Shown: positions 8,191 through 15,556 of the stretch, one piece after another
Layout: each line of letters begins with the position of its first letter
How positions within the stretch are numbered: position 1 is the stretch's first letter
Notes under the pieces: generated by a model
Told to the model about the DNA's origin: nothing
The model's database searches: none
Seen by the model: only the letters and a program-made list of their open reading frames with translations
NCBI RefSeq assembly: GCF_009857885.1
Contig: NZ_WWER01000007.1
Location: 1-64,000, forward strand
Reading direction: 5' to 3'
DNA length: 64,000 bases
DNA from: Pusillimonas sp. TS35
GTDB lineage: Bacteria > Pseudomonadota > Gammaproteobacteria > Burkholderiales > Burkholderiaceae_B
Position numbers and translations under genes: made by a program

Positions 8191-8718
8191 TCACTTGCCC
8201 CGCCCGGCATCGATCAGTGCGCATTGCAACATGCCCTGGGCGATATATTTCTGTACCATGCGCTCTGACACCTCCAGGGTCTGGGCGATGTCGTGGTAAG
8301 ACACGCCGTCTACCTGCGCCATGACGAAGGCCGTGGCGGCCTTGTGCCGTAGACGGCTCAGCATCGTGCCGATTTCCATCAACGTTTCGATGACTAAAGC
8401 GCGCTGCTCGGGAGACGGTTCGAACGATTCAGGTCGCGCTGCCAGGGTGTCAAGCCAAGCCTGTTCGACCTCACGGCGTCGCCAGAAGTCCGCACATAGC
8501 CCATTGGCCATGGCGCGCAAATAGCCGCGTGCTTCCGGAAAGCTTTTGAACCCGTGCGACGCTGGCTTGCTTAGCAAGCGAAGGAAGGCGTCATGCGCCA
8601 GGTCGGCGGCGTCTGCCGCGTTGCCCAGGCGGCTGCGTAGCTGTCCTTGCAGCCATTCGTGGTGATCGCAATAGATCACATCCATGGACTGTGCCGCACC
8701 GTATCCCTCAGCCTTCAT
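8191..8718 (-). CDS. FecI-like ECF RNA polymerase sigma factor
   Basis: The 175-residue ECF sigma factor has region 2 containing DAADLAHDAFLRLL and a W-R-R-R-E-V-E region-2.4-like stretch. Region 4 is a helix-turn-helix with VSYHDIAQTLEVSERMVQKYIAQG, as in FecI/PupI proteins. It would direct transcription of the TonB receptor gene in response to iron and ligand. The start ATG 8718 is chosen because upstream codons do not resemble the family; ATG 8685 is an alternative. A Fur-like box lies about 47 bp upstream. Its gene stops 66 bp before the broken fecR, in the usual fecI-fecR-receptor order. Confidence 0.85.
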   Translation of the reverse strand: MKAEGYGAAQSMDVIYCDHHEWLQGQLRSRLGNAADAADLAHDAFLRLLSKPASHGFKSFPEARGYLRAMANGLCADFWRRREVEQAWLDTLAARPESFEPSPEQRALVIETLMEIGTMLSRLRHKAATAFVMAQVDGVSYHDIAQTLEVSERMVQKYIAQGMLQCALIDAGRGK

Positions 8719-8764
8719 TTTCTTCCGGCCCGCGCCGGTGGGGCCTCTCCGTCTATATTTCGTA

Positions 8765-8783
8765 AATGCAACTAATTCGTATT
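8765..8783. promoter_or_regulatory. Fur-like box upstream of the FecI-like gene
   Basis: The 19 bp beginning AATGCAACTAATTC match about 14 of 19 positions of the AATGAGAATAATTCTCATT-type Fur site. The site lies about 47 bp before the sigma factor start. Iron repression by Fur of fecI-like genes is well known for the family. Assignment is by eye. Confidence 0.45.
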
Positions 8784-8919
8784 TGCAAAAATAGAGACGA
8801 ATGATACCGCATGACGGAACGCTTGGTAGGCGCGGAGCCGGACTTTCAGTATGGGGCGGTGTCTGTAGCCGGATGTCCGCTTTCGGGCGCGGCTGTCTGG
8901 AAACTGTTCCTCTTGGGCG

Positions 8920-9110
8920 AGGAGGAGAAGTGATCGAAATGATCGGGCCGTCGCGGGAGTGAAACAAGATGGATTCAACGTCCCGATCTTCAAACTGTGC
9001 CGGTGCTTCGGTGTGCCTCGGTGTACCGTGGACTACCGGTCGATCAAGCAGTGCCGAATGTCAACCCGGAGCTTGCTGAACGCCAGAAGGCAAAGCTTTC
9101 CGCTTCTGTC
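8920..9110 (+). pseudogene. IS3-family transposase (OrfB N-terminus) remnant
   Basis: In frame from about 8920 the translation reads RAVAGVKQDGFNVPIFKLC, then RCFGVPRCTVDYR. This is the start of an IS3-family OrfB, where a helix-turn-helix with G-V-x-R-x-T-x-Y-Y is usual. After about 9050 the likeness moves to the next frame (VNPELAERQKAK) and then stops. The frame continues to 9260 as residues I do not recognise (KLSASVFDHSGKLVMARTC and on), so an 87-codon ORF at 8997-9260 may be a chimera of IS and other debris. It converges on the acyl-CoA dehydrogenase gene and overlaps its end by 4 bp. Confidence 0.5.
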
Positions 9111-9256
9111 TTCGATCATTCTGGCAAGCTCGTCATGGCGCGGACTTGCCTGGGCCCAGCCAGCCTGCTCGGTGCCAGCCCAGAAGGCGCGATCGCCCGG
9201 GCATTGCATGCCTGCTCGGACGAGATTTCGCGTCAGTTGGGGTATCGCTCAGCTCG

Positions 9257-11095
9257 CTAGGATGCAAAAAGGGGCGCCATATGGCGGTACACGGCCCTTC
9301 CATGGCTTACGGCGCGTCCGCGCTGCCCTGCCCGCGGCAGGATATGGCTCGCATAGAACACGCAGCTTGCGAACTTGTCGGCATGGTGCGGGCCGCCGCC
9401 CCCCGCTTCGAAAGCTTCGACACAGACCAGTACGGCGCGTGCCATGTGCCAGCCACACAGCAATTCGCCGGTCATCATCAGATAGGGAACGCTGCCACAC
9501 AACACCGCGCCATCGTCCTTTCCTGCCGTCTCGCGCAGGAAGCCGGTGGCTTCCTTCCATGCCCGCGCACCGTCCCGCAGTTCGTCCGCGATGATGCGCA
9601 GGCCGTCCCAGTATGCTCGTCCCGGAAGTGCAGCGGCATCCACTGCATCCGCAACAGCGGTGATTTCCCGGAGCAGTTCATGCACGACGTCCATCGAGTG
9701 CCGGAGCACTTTGCGGCCCAGTAGATCATTTGCCTGGATCCCAGTCGTGCCTTCGTAGACCGGTAGGATGCGGGCGTCGCGATAGTGCTGCGCCGCGCCC
9801 GTTTCTTCGATGAAACCCATGCCGCCGTGGACCTGTATCCCCAGCGAAGTCACTTCCAGAGAAGTCTCGGTGCAATAGCCCTTGAGCACGGGAATCAGGA
9901 ACTCGAAAATCGCGCCGTGCCGAGCGCGCGTGTTCGCGTCGGGATGATGCACGGAAAGGTCCTGGTGGAATGCGGTCGCATAAGCCAACGCGCGCATTCC
10001 TTCTGTCAGCGATTTCATGGTCATCAACATGCGCTGCACATCGGGATGACATGCAATAGGCTGTGGCCCTGCAGCTGCGCCGCGCCCCTTGCCCTGCAAA
10101 CGCTCTTTCGCATATCCCAGGGCAAGCTGGAACGCCCGGTCAGAGATCGCCACGCCTTGCAGACCGACACTGAATCTAGCCGAGTTCATCACAATGAACA
10201 TGTTAGCCAGGCCTTGACCAGCCTCTCCGACCAGGTGGCCAACCGCCCCTTCCCCCACCTCACCTTTGCCGTCTCCGAAAAGCAGCACCGCCGTAGGGCT
10301 GCCATGGATGCCAAGCTTGTGCTCCAGTGATGCGCACCATACATCATTGCGAGGCCCCAGCGTCCCGTGTTGGGCGACGACATACTTCGGGACGACGAAC
10401 AAGCTCAGACCGGCAACGCCGGCCGCCGCGCCCTGGATGCGCGCCAGAACGAGATGAACAATATTTTCCGCAAAATCGTGATCACCATAGGTTATGAAGA
10501 TTTTTTGTCCGAAAAGACGGTAGCTGCCGTCGTCCTGCGGAACCGCACGCGTTGCAATCTGCGAAAGATCCGAACCGGCTTGTGGCTCGGTCAAGTTCAT
10601 TGCGCCGGTCCATCGCCCTTCGAGAAGAGGAGGCAGATAGAGCGCTTTCTGCTCTGCGTCTGCTACTCGGCTCAATGCGTTGATCACACCGTCCGTCAAC
10701 ATCGGACACAGCGCGAAGGACATGTTGGACGCGTGCAGGCTTTCATTCACGGCCGCGCTCAGCAACCTCGGAAGCCCCTGGCCGCCATCATCTGATGCAT
10801 GCGGCAGGCTTTGCCAGCCGCCTTCTACAAACTGAATATAAGCATTGCGAAAACCAGGCGAGGTACGCACGTTGCCATTGTCCCATGCCGCAGGAGCGCG
10901 ATCTCCGACAGCATTCAGCGGCGCGAGCACTTCTTCGACGAAACGCGCGTTTTCATCGAGAATGGCATCAATCAGTTCTTCGTCGACCTCGCTGAACCGT
11001 GGCAAGGAAAGGATCTCACCCAGGCCCGAGAGAGACTTCATTGCGAAGCGGATGTCTTCAAGTGGAACACGATAAGTCATAGGTTTTGCATCCAT
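9257..11095 (-). CDS. Acyl-CoA dehydrogenase, long (DmdC-like) type
   Basis: The 612-residue flavoprotein belongs to the acyl-CoA dehydrogenase subgroup that includes 3-methylmercaptopropionyl-CoA dehydrogenase (DmdC, about 590-600 residues). The middle domain has NLTEPQAGSDLSQI. The C-terminal domain carries VYEGTTGIQANDLLGRK, whose Glu is the catalytic base position. A roughly 130-residue C-terminal extension distinguishes this subgroup from ordinary 380-residue enzymes. It would form an alpha,beta-double bond in a CoA ester, passing electrons to ETF. It is the last gene of a leftward operon, 173 bp after the IclR gene with a GC hairpin in between. The substrate cannot be told from sequence. 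Confidence 0.88.
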   Translation of the reverse strand: MDAKPMTYRVPLEDIRFAMKSLSGLGEILSLPRFSEVDEELIDAILDENARFVEEVLAPLNAVGDRAPAAWDNGNVRTSPGFRNAYIQFVEGGWQSLPHASDDGGQGLPRLLSAAVNESLHASNMSFALCPMLTDGVINALSRVADAEQKALYLPPLLEGRWTGAMNLTEPQAGSDLSQIATRAVPQDDGSYRLFGQKIFITYGDHDFAENIVHLVLARIQGAAAGVAGLSLFVVPKYVVAQHGTLGPRNDVWCASLEHKLGIHGSPTAVLLFGDGKGEVGEGAVGHLVGEAGQGLANMFIVMNSARFSVGLQGVAISDRAFQLALGYAKERLQGKGRGAAAGPQPIACHPDVQRMLMTMKSLTEGMRALAYATAFHQDLSVHHPDANTRARHGAIFEFLIPVLKGYCTETSLEVTSLGIQVHGGMGFIEETGAAQHYRDARILPVYEGTTGIQANDLLGRKVLRHSMDVVHELLREITAVADAVDAAALPGRAYWDGLRIIADELRDGARAWKEATGFLRETAGKDDGAVLCGSVPYLMMTGELLCGWHMARAVLVCVEAFEAGGGGPHHADKFASCVFYASHILPRAGQRGRAVSHGRAVYRHMAPLFAS

Positions 11096-11198
11096 GAAAG
11101 AATGTCAAGTCTGGTGGCGGCAATTAGCGGGAAACGGATGCAGATCTGTGCACCTGTCGTAGACGCCCCCGAAAACATTAACGGACGAACACTGCCCG

Positions 11199-11221
11199 GC
11201 CGCGGGCACCAAGCCCGCGGC
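11199..11221. other. Perfect 9-bp GC hairpin between operon genes
   Basis: GCCGCGGGC and its exact complement flank a 5-base loop. No T-run follows on either strand, so it is not a standard terminator. It lies between the IclR gene and the last acyl-CoA dehydrogenase of the operon, so it may stabilise or process the mRNA. Each arm contains CCGCGG. Confidence 0.5.
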
Positions 11222-11268
11222 GCCCAAGGCGCTTCGCCCGTTCCCGCTTGAAAGAAGGAAGGCTGGCG

Positions 11269-12048
11269 TCAGCTAGTAATCAAGGAGTTCGAAAGGCCGA
11301 TATCTGAACGCCGCGCACCGAATACGCTCTCGCTTACAGAGAGCAAAAGACGGATATAGGCCTCTTCATTCTCCTGGAAACGATCGCTCGGACCCGATAT
11401 CGAGATGGCGATGGGAACGATCCCCAGCATGCCTGAAACAGCAAGCGCGTCAGCACCATGCTCGCCTTCGCCGCGCGTTTCGTACCAGCCTCGCTGCCTG
11501 CCGGCTTCGACGCTGGCAAGCACCTGCTCGATCTCGATCACAGTCGAATCGGTCAACTTGCGCAAGGGGCGCAGTCCAAGCAAATAAGCCGCCTCGTCAA
11601 CCGGAAGCATGCCCAGCAGGGCCTTGCCCATCGCCGATGCATGCAATGCCACCCGCTGGCCCACTGTCAATACGTGACGCAGCATATGCCGGCCGTCCTT
11701 TACGGCAATCACCTTGACGGCGGCTCCGTCTATGTGCCCCACGTACGCCGTTTCCCCGGTCCTTTCAGCCAGAAAATCCAGAGCTTCTTGAGTGCCGGCG
11801 ATGATGGGATCATCTGCTCCAATATGCTCGGCTATGGTCATCAGCCTTCCGGATGGATAATAGCGGCGCGTCTGCTTGCACCGCACGAGATAACCCAGGT
11901 GATGCAGGGTATATACCAAGTCCAGGCAGCTACTGTCCGGCAGATTGAGGAGCTTGGCCAGTTCCGAATTCGAAAGTTCGCGCTTTTCCCGCGCGAATGT
12001 TTCAAAGATGGCCAAGGCACGGACTGCGGCACTGACAAGAGTAGGCAT
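11269..12048 (-). CDS. IclR-family transcriptional regulator
   Basis: The 259-residue protein has an N-terminal winged HTH (residues 5-70, with SNSELAKLLNLPDSSCLDLVYTL) and a C-terminal effector domain (about 85-250) containing the family pattern VALHASAMGKALL. IclR proteins bind short palindromes and respond to small organic acids or aromatic metabolites. It is embedded within the leftward operon, 52 bp after the citryl-CoA-lyase-like gene, so it may be autoregulated. A 7-bp inverted repeat in the divergent promoter at 15443-15468 is a candidate target. Confidence 0.9.
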   Translation of the reverse strand: MPTLVSAAVRALAIFETFAREKRELSNSELAKLLNLPDSSCLDLVYTLHHLGYLVRCKQTRRYYPSGRLMTIAEHIGADDPIIAGTQEALDFLAERTGETAYVGHIDGAAVKVIAVKDGRHMLRHVLTVGQRVALHASAMGKALLGMLPVDEAAYLLGLRPLRKLTDSTVIEIEQVLASVEAGRQRGWYETRGEGEHGADALAVSGMLGIVPIAISISGPSDRFQENEEAYIRLLLSVSESVFGARRSDIGLSNSLITS

Positions 12049-12100
12049 CGGACAGCTACCTTGGAAATAAGAGTGACAGGACCCACTAGTTTACTGAGCG

Positions 12101-12889
12101 TCAACGCTCGGGAGCAACGTTGCGCTCGTCCTGCGCAAGCACCACGTCCCATATCTTCTGCCCAACGGGATTAGTTTTTTCCTCGTACAGATGGGCGACC
12201 AGCCCCCCGGCGCGTCCGACGAGCATCAGTCCCCGGGCAATCATCGGGTCTAGGTTCATGTCGCAAATGATGGACCCTACGGCTCCTACGGCATTCAAGG
12301 GCAGATTCTTCTGGCGATCGATCAGAAGCGCTTTCTGCACTGCCTCCATCAGTTTCCAGTGTTTGCCGAAATAGCCCAGCTCCTGGGACAGCCGGCGCAA
12401 GGTCGGCACACGGGGATCGCCGTCGATGTGGATCGGGTGGCCCAGACCATAGACAAACTGCTTCTTCGCTCGAGTGCTCTGTATCAGACGACGGGCGCAT
12501 TCCAGGAACTCCTCATCGTCCGCGTTCTCGTCCAGATCAACCGCCGCGGCGCCCAGCATCTCCGCACAATTCTGCGTGGTGCCTAGAAAGACGCTCCCGG
12601 CACCAAGCAAGCCCGCAGCCACGGCCGCCTGGGGCGCCTCGGGTGCGCCAAGATAAGTCAGGCGTGCACTCATTGCGCTAGGAGTGAGGCCATGGTCGCA
12701 AGCCGTCACAAGAATGTGATTGATCATTGTTTTTTCATTCTGAGACGGACGTACCCCGAAAATCGTGAACATCATCATATCGACAAAGTCCATTTTTCCC
12801 AGGAGATCCTGCGCCAGGTTCTCACCCCGGACCGTAATGGCTTCAGGGGTGGTGTATCCGATTTCGGTCTTGAGTTCCATTTTTTTCAT
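12101..12889 (-). CDS. Citryl-CoA lyase-like protein (citrate synthase fold)
   Basis: The 262-residue protein resembles the small citrate-synthase-fold proteins annotated as citryl-CoA lyase. GLTPSAMSARLTYLG, AAGLLGAGSVFLG and the family His motif VYGLGHPIH are visible. It is much shorter than citrate synthase (370-430 residues) and lacks the large N-terminal part. Members cleave, or by reversal form, a 3-hydroxyacid CoA ester such as citryl-CoA to acetyl-CoA and a keto acid. The ATG at 12889 is preferred over 12922 because of AAGGAAAAG upstream. Thirteen bp separate it from the MaoC gene. Within this operon it probably performs the carbon-carbon cleavage step, on an unknown substrate (inference). 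Confidence 0.75.
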   Translation of the reverse strand: MKKMELKTEIGYTTPEAITVRGENLAQDLLGKMDFVDMMMFTIFGVRPSQNEKTMINHILVTACDHGLTPSAMSARLTYLGAPEAPQAAVAAGLLGAGSVFLGTTQNCAEMLGAAAVDLDENADDEEFLECARRLIQSTRAKKQFVYGLGHPIHIDGDPRVPTLRRLSQELGYFGKHWKLMEAVQKALLIDRQKNLPLNAVGAVGSIICDMNLDPMIARGLMLVGRAGGLVAHLYEEKTNPVGQKIWDVVLAQDERNVAPER

Positions 12890-12902
12890 GATGTCTTTTC
12901 CT

Positions 12903-13409
12903 TCACTGGTTTTCGGAATCATTGGGCCGGCGCGCCACCAGCATCCTAACGACGCAGATGCATACGGTTTCGCCGTGCTGATTCATGCCTTGTCTCTCGA
13001 ACTCGATGATGCCGCGCCCGGCGTTGGACGTTTCCTTGCAAGCGGTCACAACAATCCTGACCTTGATGGTGTCGCCGATGAATGCAGGCTTGGGAAAACG
13101 GAAGCTCACCTCCAGCAGCCCCAGCAGCGAAGGCTCCAGAAGCTGGTTCATCACGGTGCGTGTAGTCAACCCGGACATGATCGAACCCACGAGCAAGCCA
13201 TGCGCAATGCGTTCTTTGAAGGGCGAGCTTCCAGCATAGACATCATCGGTGTGCAGACGGTTGTAGTCGCCGCTCAGTCCTGCAAAGGCGCCTACGTCAG
13301 CCGCCGTGATGGTGCGGGCGACGGTCTGGAACTCCATGCCCGGTTCGAGGTCCTCCCAGAAATATCGAAAGGAGGCGAGATCCGTCGGTGAAATATCGCT
13401 TGCAGTCAT
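12903..13409 (-). CDS. MaoC-like enoyl-CoA hydratase/dehydratase
   Basis: The 168-residue hot-dog-fold protein has the hydratase-2 signature GDYNRLHTDDVYA (about residues 50-62), supplying the Asp and His that activate water, followed by FKERIAHGLLVGS. It would add water to a 2-enoyl-CoA to give an (R)-3-hydroxyacyl-CoA. Its start overlaps the stop of the upstream acyl-CoA dehydrogenase by one base, with GGAG before the ATG, indicating coupled expression. It logically follows that dehydrogenase and precedes the SDR or lyase step. Confidence 0.88.
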   Translation of the reverse strand: MTASDISPTDLASFRYFWEDLEPGMEFQTVARTITAADVGAFAGLSGDYNRLHTDDVYAGSSPFKERIAHGLLVGSIMSGLTTRTVMNQLLEPSLLGLLEVSFRFPKPAFIGDTIKVRIVVTACKETSNAGRGIIEFERQGMNQHGETVCICVVRMLVARRPNDSENQ

Positions 13410-14572
13410 TATTTTTTCTCCACCGCATTGATAGCCGACAAGCCCAGCAACTCGCGCCCGACGATCAAGGTCTGAACCTCAGCCGTACCTTCGGGGATGA
13501 CGCCGCCGCTGGTATCCCGAAAAATTCTTTCCAATCCATATTCGGTGGAGTAGCCCAGGCCGCCATGGACGGCGATGGCAGTGCGGGCCACGTTGTGCGC
13601 GGCCTCAGCCGCATGCAGTTTCGCGATCGAACATTCGACACGCGCTGACTTACCTGCCTTGACAGAAGCCGCGGCTTTGTATGCCAGGCCGCGCGCCGAC
13701 TCGACCTGAATGAGCATGTCCACGATATGCTTCTGAATCAGCTGAAACTCTCCGATGGGCCGGCCGAACTGCTTTCGCGTCTTCGCGTATTCGATCGACA
13801 TGTCGAGCGCCGCCTGAGCCGCCCCAACCGCACCCATGGCAATATTCAGACGTCCATGATTCAACCCTTTGAGCATTTCCTTCAAGGCGGTGCCCTCCGT
13901 GCCCAGCAGAGCGCTTTTGGGAACCCTCACATCCGCAAAGGTCAATTCAGACGTGCCGGAGGCCCGCAATACCATCTTGTCCACCAGACGCGACTCGAAG
14001 GGGCTTTCCGAACGATCGATGACGAAAAGAGACGGCTTGCCATCGCAACCGGGACTGAAGGTCCTGGCGAGCACGATTGCATAATCGGCATGATGGCCGT
14101 TGGTGATCCACAGCTTGCTGCCATTCAGCAAGTAATGGTCACCCTTGTCTTCTGCCTTGAATTCGATGCCGCTCACGTTGGAGCCATGGTTGGGTTCGCT
14201 GATCGCAATGCACGAGGCCTTGCGCGATTCCAACACATCAACCATGTATTTGGCTTTTTGATCATCAGTACCATGCTCGCTGAGCAGGCGAAGAAAAATG
14301 CTGGTGATATTGATGATCGTACGCAACGAGCCCCAATGATAGCCCGCCTCCTCCATCATCATGCCCCAATTAATGGAATCCAGCTCGTAGCCTCCGTCCG
14401 CTTCGGGCAACTGGCCGCCGATGTAGCCGAATTGCGCCAAACCTTGGAGCACTTCCAGAGGAATACGCTTCTCTTGTTCGCATTGTGAGATGAGCGGCGC
14501 AACCTCGGCGCTCATGTAGCGGCGAATGCTGTCGCGCAGGGCGACTTGGTCGGAATCGAATTCAAAATTCAT
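13409..14572 (-). CDS. Acyl-CoA dehydrogenase
   Basis: The 387-residue enzyme has the typical three-domain acyl-CoA dehydrogenase length. It shows ISEPNHGSNVSGIEFKA (FAD/substrate loop), LWITNGHHADYAIV, the C-terminal RKQFGRPIGEFQLIQ helix, and GGLGYSTEYGLERIFRD with PEGTAEVQ near the end. That last Glu sits at the usual catalytic-base position. It introduces a double bond at C2-C3 of an acyl-CoA, with ETF as acceptor. It is the second gene of the leftward operon, 43 bp after the SDR gene. Chain specificity (glutaryl-, isobutyryl- or short-chain type) cannot be settled by eye. Confidence 0.9.
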   Translation of the reverse strand: MNFEFDSDQVALRDSIRRYMSAEVAPLISQCEQEKRIPLEVLQGLAQFGYIGGQLPEADGGYELDSINWGMMMEEAGYHWGSLRTIINITSIFLRLLSEHGTDDQKAKYMVDVLESRKASCIAISEPNHGSNVSGIEFKAEDKGDHYLLNGSKLWITNGHHADYAIVLARTFSPGCDGKPSLFVIDRSESPFESRLVDKMVLRASGTSELTFADVRVPKSALLGTEGTALKEMLKGLNHGRLNIAMGAVGAAQAALDMSIEYAKTRKQFGRPIGEFQLIQKHIVDMLIQVESARGLAYKAAASVKAGKSARVECSIAKLHAAEAAHNVARTAIAVHGGLGYSTEYGLERIFRDTSGGVIPEGTAEVQTLIVGRELLGLSAINAVEKK

Positions 14573-14615
14573 GTATGTCTCGATGAGTATTTAAGTAACA
14601 GCCTGGTCACGCGGC

Positions 14616-15368
14616 TCAGGATGAGAAGCGGCCACCGGTGACATAGAGCGTGATCCCTGTGATGTATCGCGCATGCTCTGAGGAAAGGAATGCCACCGAG
14701 GAAGCAATGTCTTCCGGCGCCCCCAGGAAGCCGACGGGATTCCGCGCCAGCGCCATTTCACGCAGTTTCGGATAGGTCGGCAAAGATCGCATGAGCTCCG
14801 TCTCGATGAAACCGGGCGCCACCGCGTTGACGGTAATGCCGAAGCGTGCCTGCTCCAGCGCAAGTGCCCGGGTAAAGCCGACCAATCCCAACTTGGCCGT
14901 CGTGTAGTTTGTTTGCCCGGGATTGCCGAAGACGGAGCGAGACGCAATATTGACGATGCGCCCCCATTTTCGCTCCATCATCCCCGGTAATACGGCGCGG
15001 CTGAAATGGAACGCCCCCTTGAGAATGGTATCGACCACGGAATCCCAATCCTCTTCCGGCATCTTGGTCAGATATTTGTCCCGAGTGAAACCGGCATTAT
15101 TGACAAGGATATCCACGCCTCCCCACTCCTTCACCACGGCATCAACGCCCGCCCGCACCTGGTCCTTGTCACAGACATCGCATTGGATAGCCATGGCTTC
15201 GAAACCTTCCCGCCTCAGGTCCTGTGCCGTCGCCTGGGACGTTTCCCCGTCGATATCACAAATCACGACGCGCGCGCCTTCCTGAGCAAGCATACGGCTC
15301 GTCTCCGCGCCAATCCCGCGACCCGATCCTGTCACCAGGGCAACTTTTCCTTGAATTTTCAGATCCAT
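14616..15368 (-). CDS. SDR oxidoreductase (FabG-like 3-oxoacyl reductase)
   Basis: The 250-residue short-chain dehydrogenase has the Rossmann motif TGSGRGIG (residues 11-18), NNAG (about 89), a catalytic Ser region and Y-x3-K (NYTTAKLG), and the PGFIETELM loop typical of FabG. It would interconvert 3-hydroxyacyl- and 3-oxoacyl-CoA with NAD(P)H. ATG 15368 is used rather than 15428, since the family N-terminus (KIQGKVALVTG) begins here. It is the promoter-proximal gene of the leftward operon and divergent from the ADP-forming CoA ligase gene. NAD versus NADP preference is not clear from sequence. Confidence 0.9.
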   Translation of the reverse strand: MDLKIQGKVALVTGSGRGIGAETSRMLAQEGARVVICDIDGETSQATAQDLRREGFEAMAIQCDVCDKDQVRAGVDAVVKEWGGVDILVNNAGFTRDKYLTKMPEEDWDSVVDTILKGAFHFSRAVLPGMMERKWGRIVNIASRSVFGNPGQTNYTTAKLGLVGFTRALALEQARFGITVNAVAPGFIETELMRSLPTYPKLREMALARNPVGFLGAPEDIASSVAFLSSEHARYITGITLYVTGGRFSS

Positions 15369-15442
15369 ATCGTTCGTTCCATGTCGAAAAATGCGCGGTA
15401 AAAAGCCGCTTGGAGCGACGCCAAGCAATCCGCGATTACGGA

Positions 15443-15468
15443 TTATAATACGACGTGTTGAATTATAA
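15443..15468. promoter_or_regulatory. Inverted repeat in the divergent promoter region
   Basis: TTATAAT and ATTATAA form 7-bp perfect arms separated by 12 bp. They lie in the 188-bp gap between the SDR gene and the CoA ligase gene, an AT-rich stretch in a GC-rich setting. The position suits an operator controlling both divergent operons, with the IclR protein at 11269-12048 the natural candidate. The pairing is inferred. Confidence 0.4.
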
Positions 15469-15556
15469 GTCGATATTTCGTTGATTAATTCATACTCTCG
15501 GATTACTATCCATCATATCGAAGAACTGTACGTCTCGAACTCTTACGGAAAACCAT

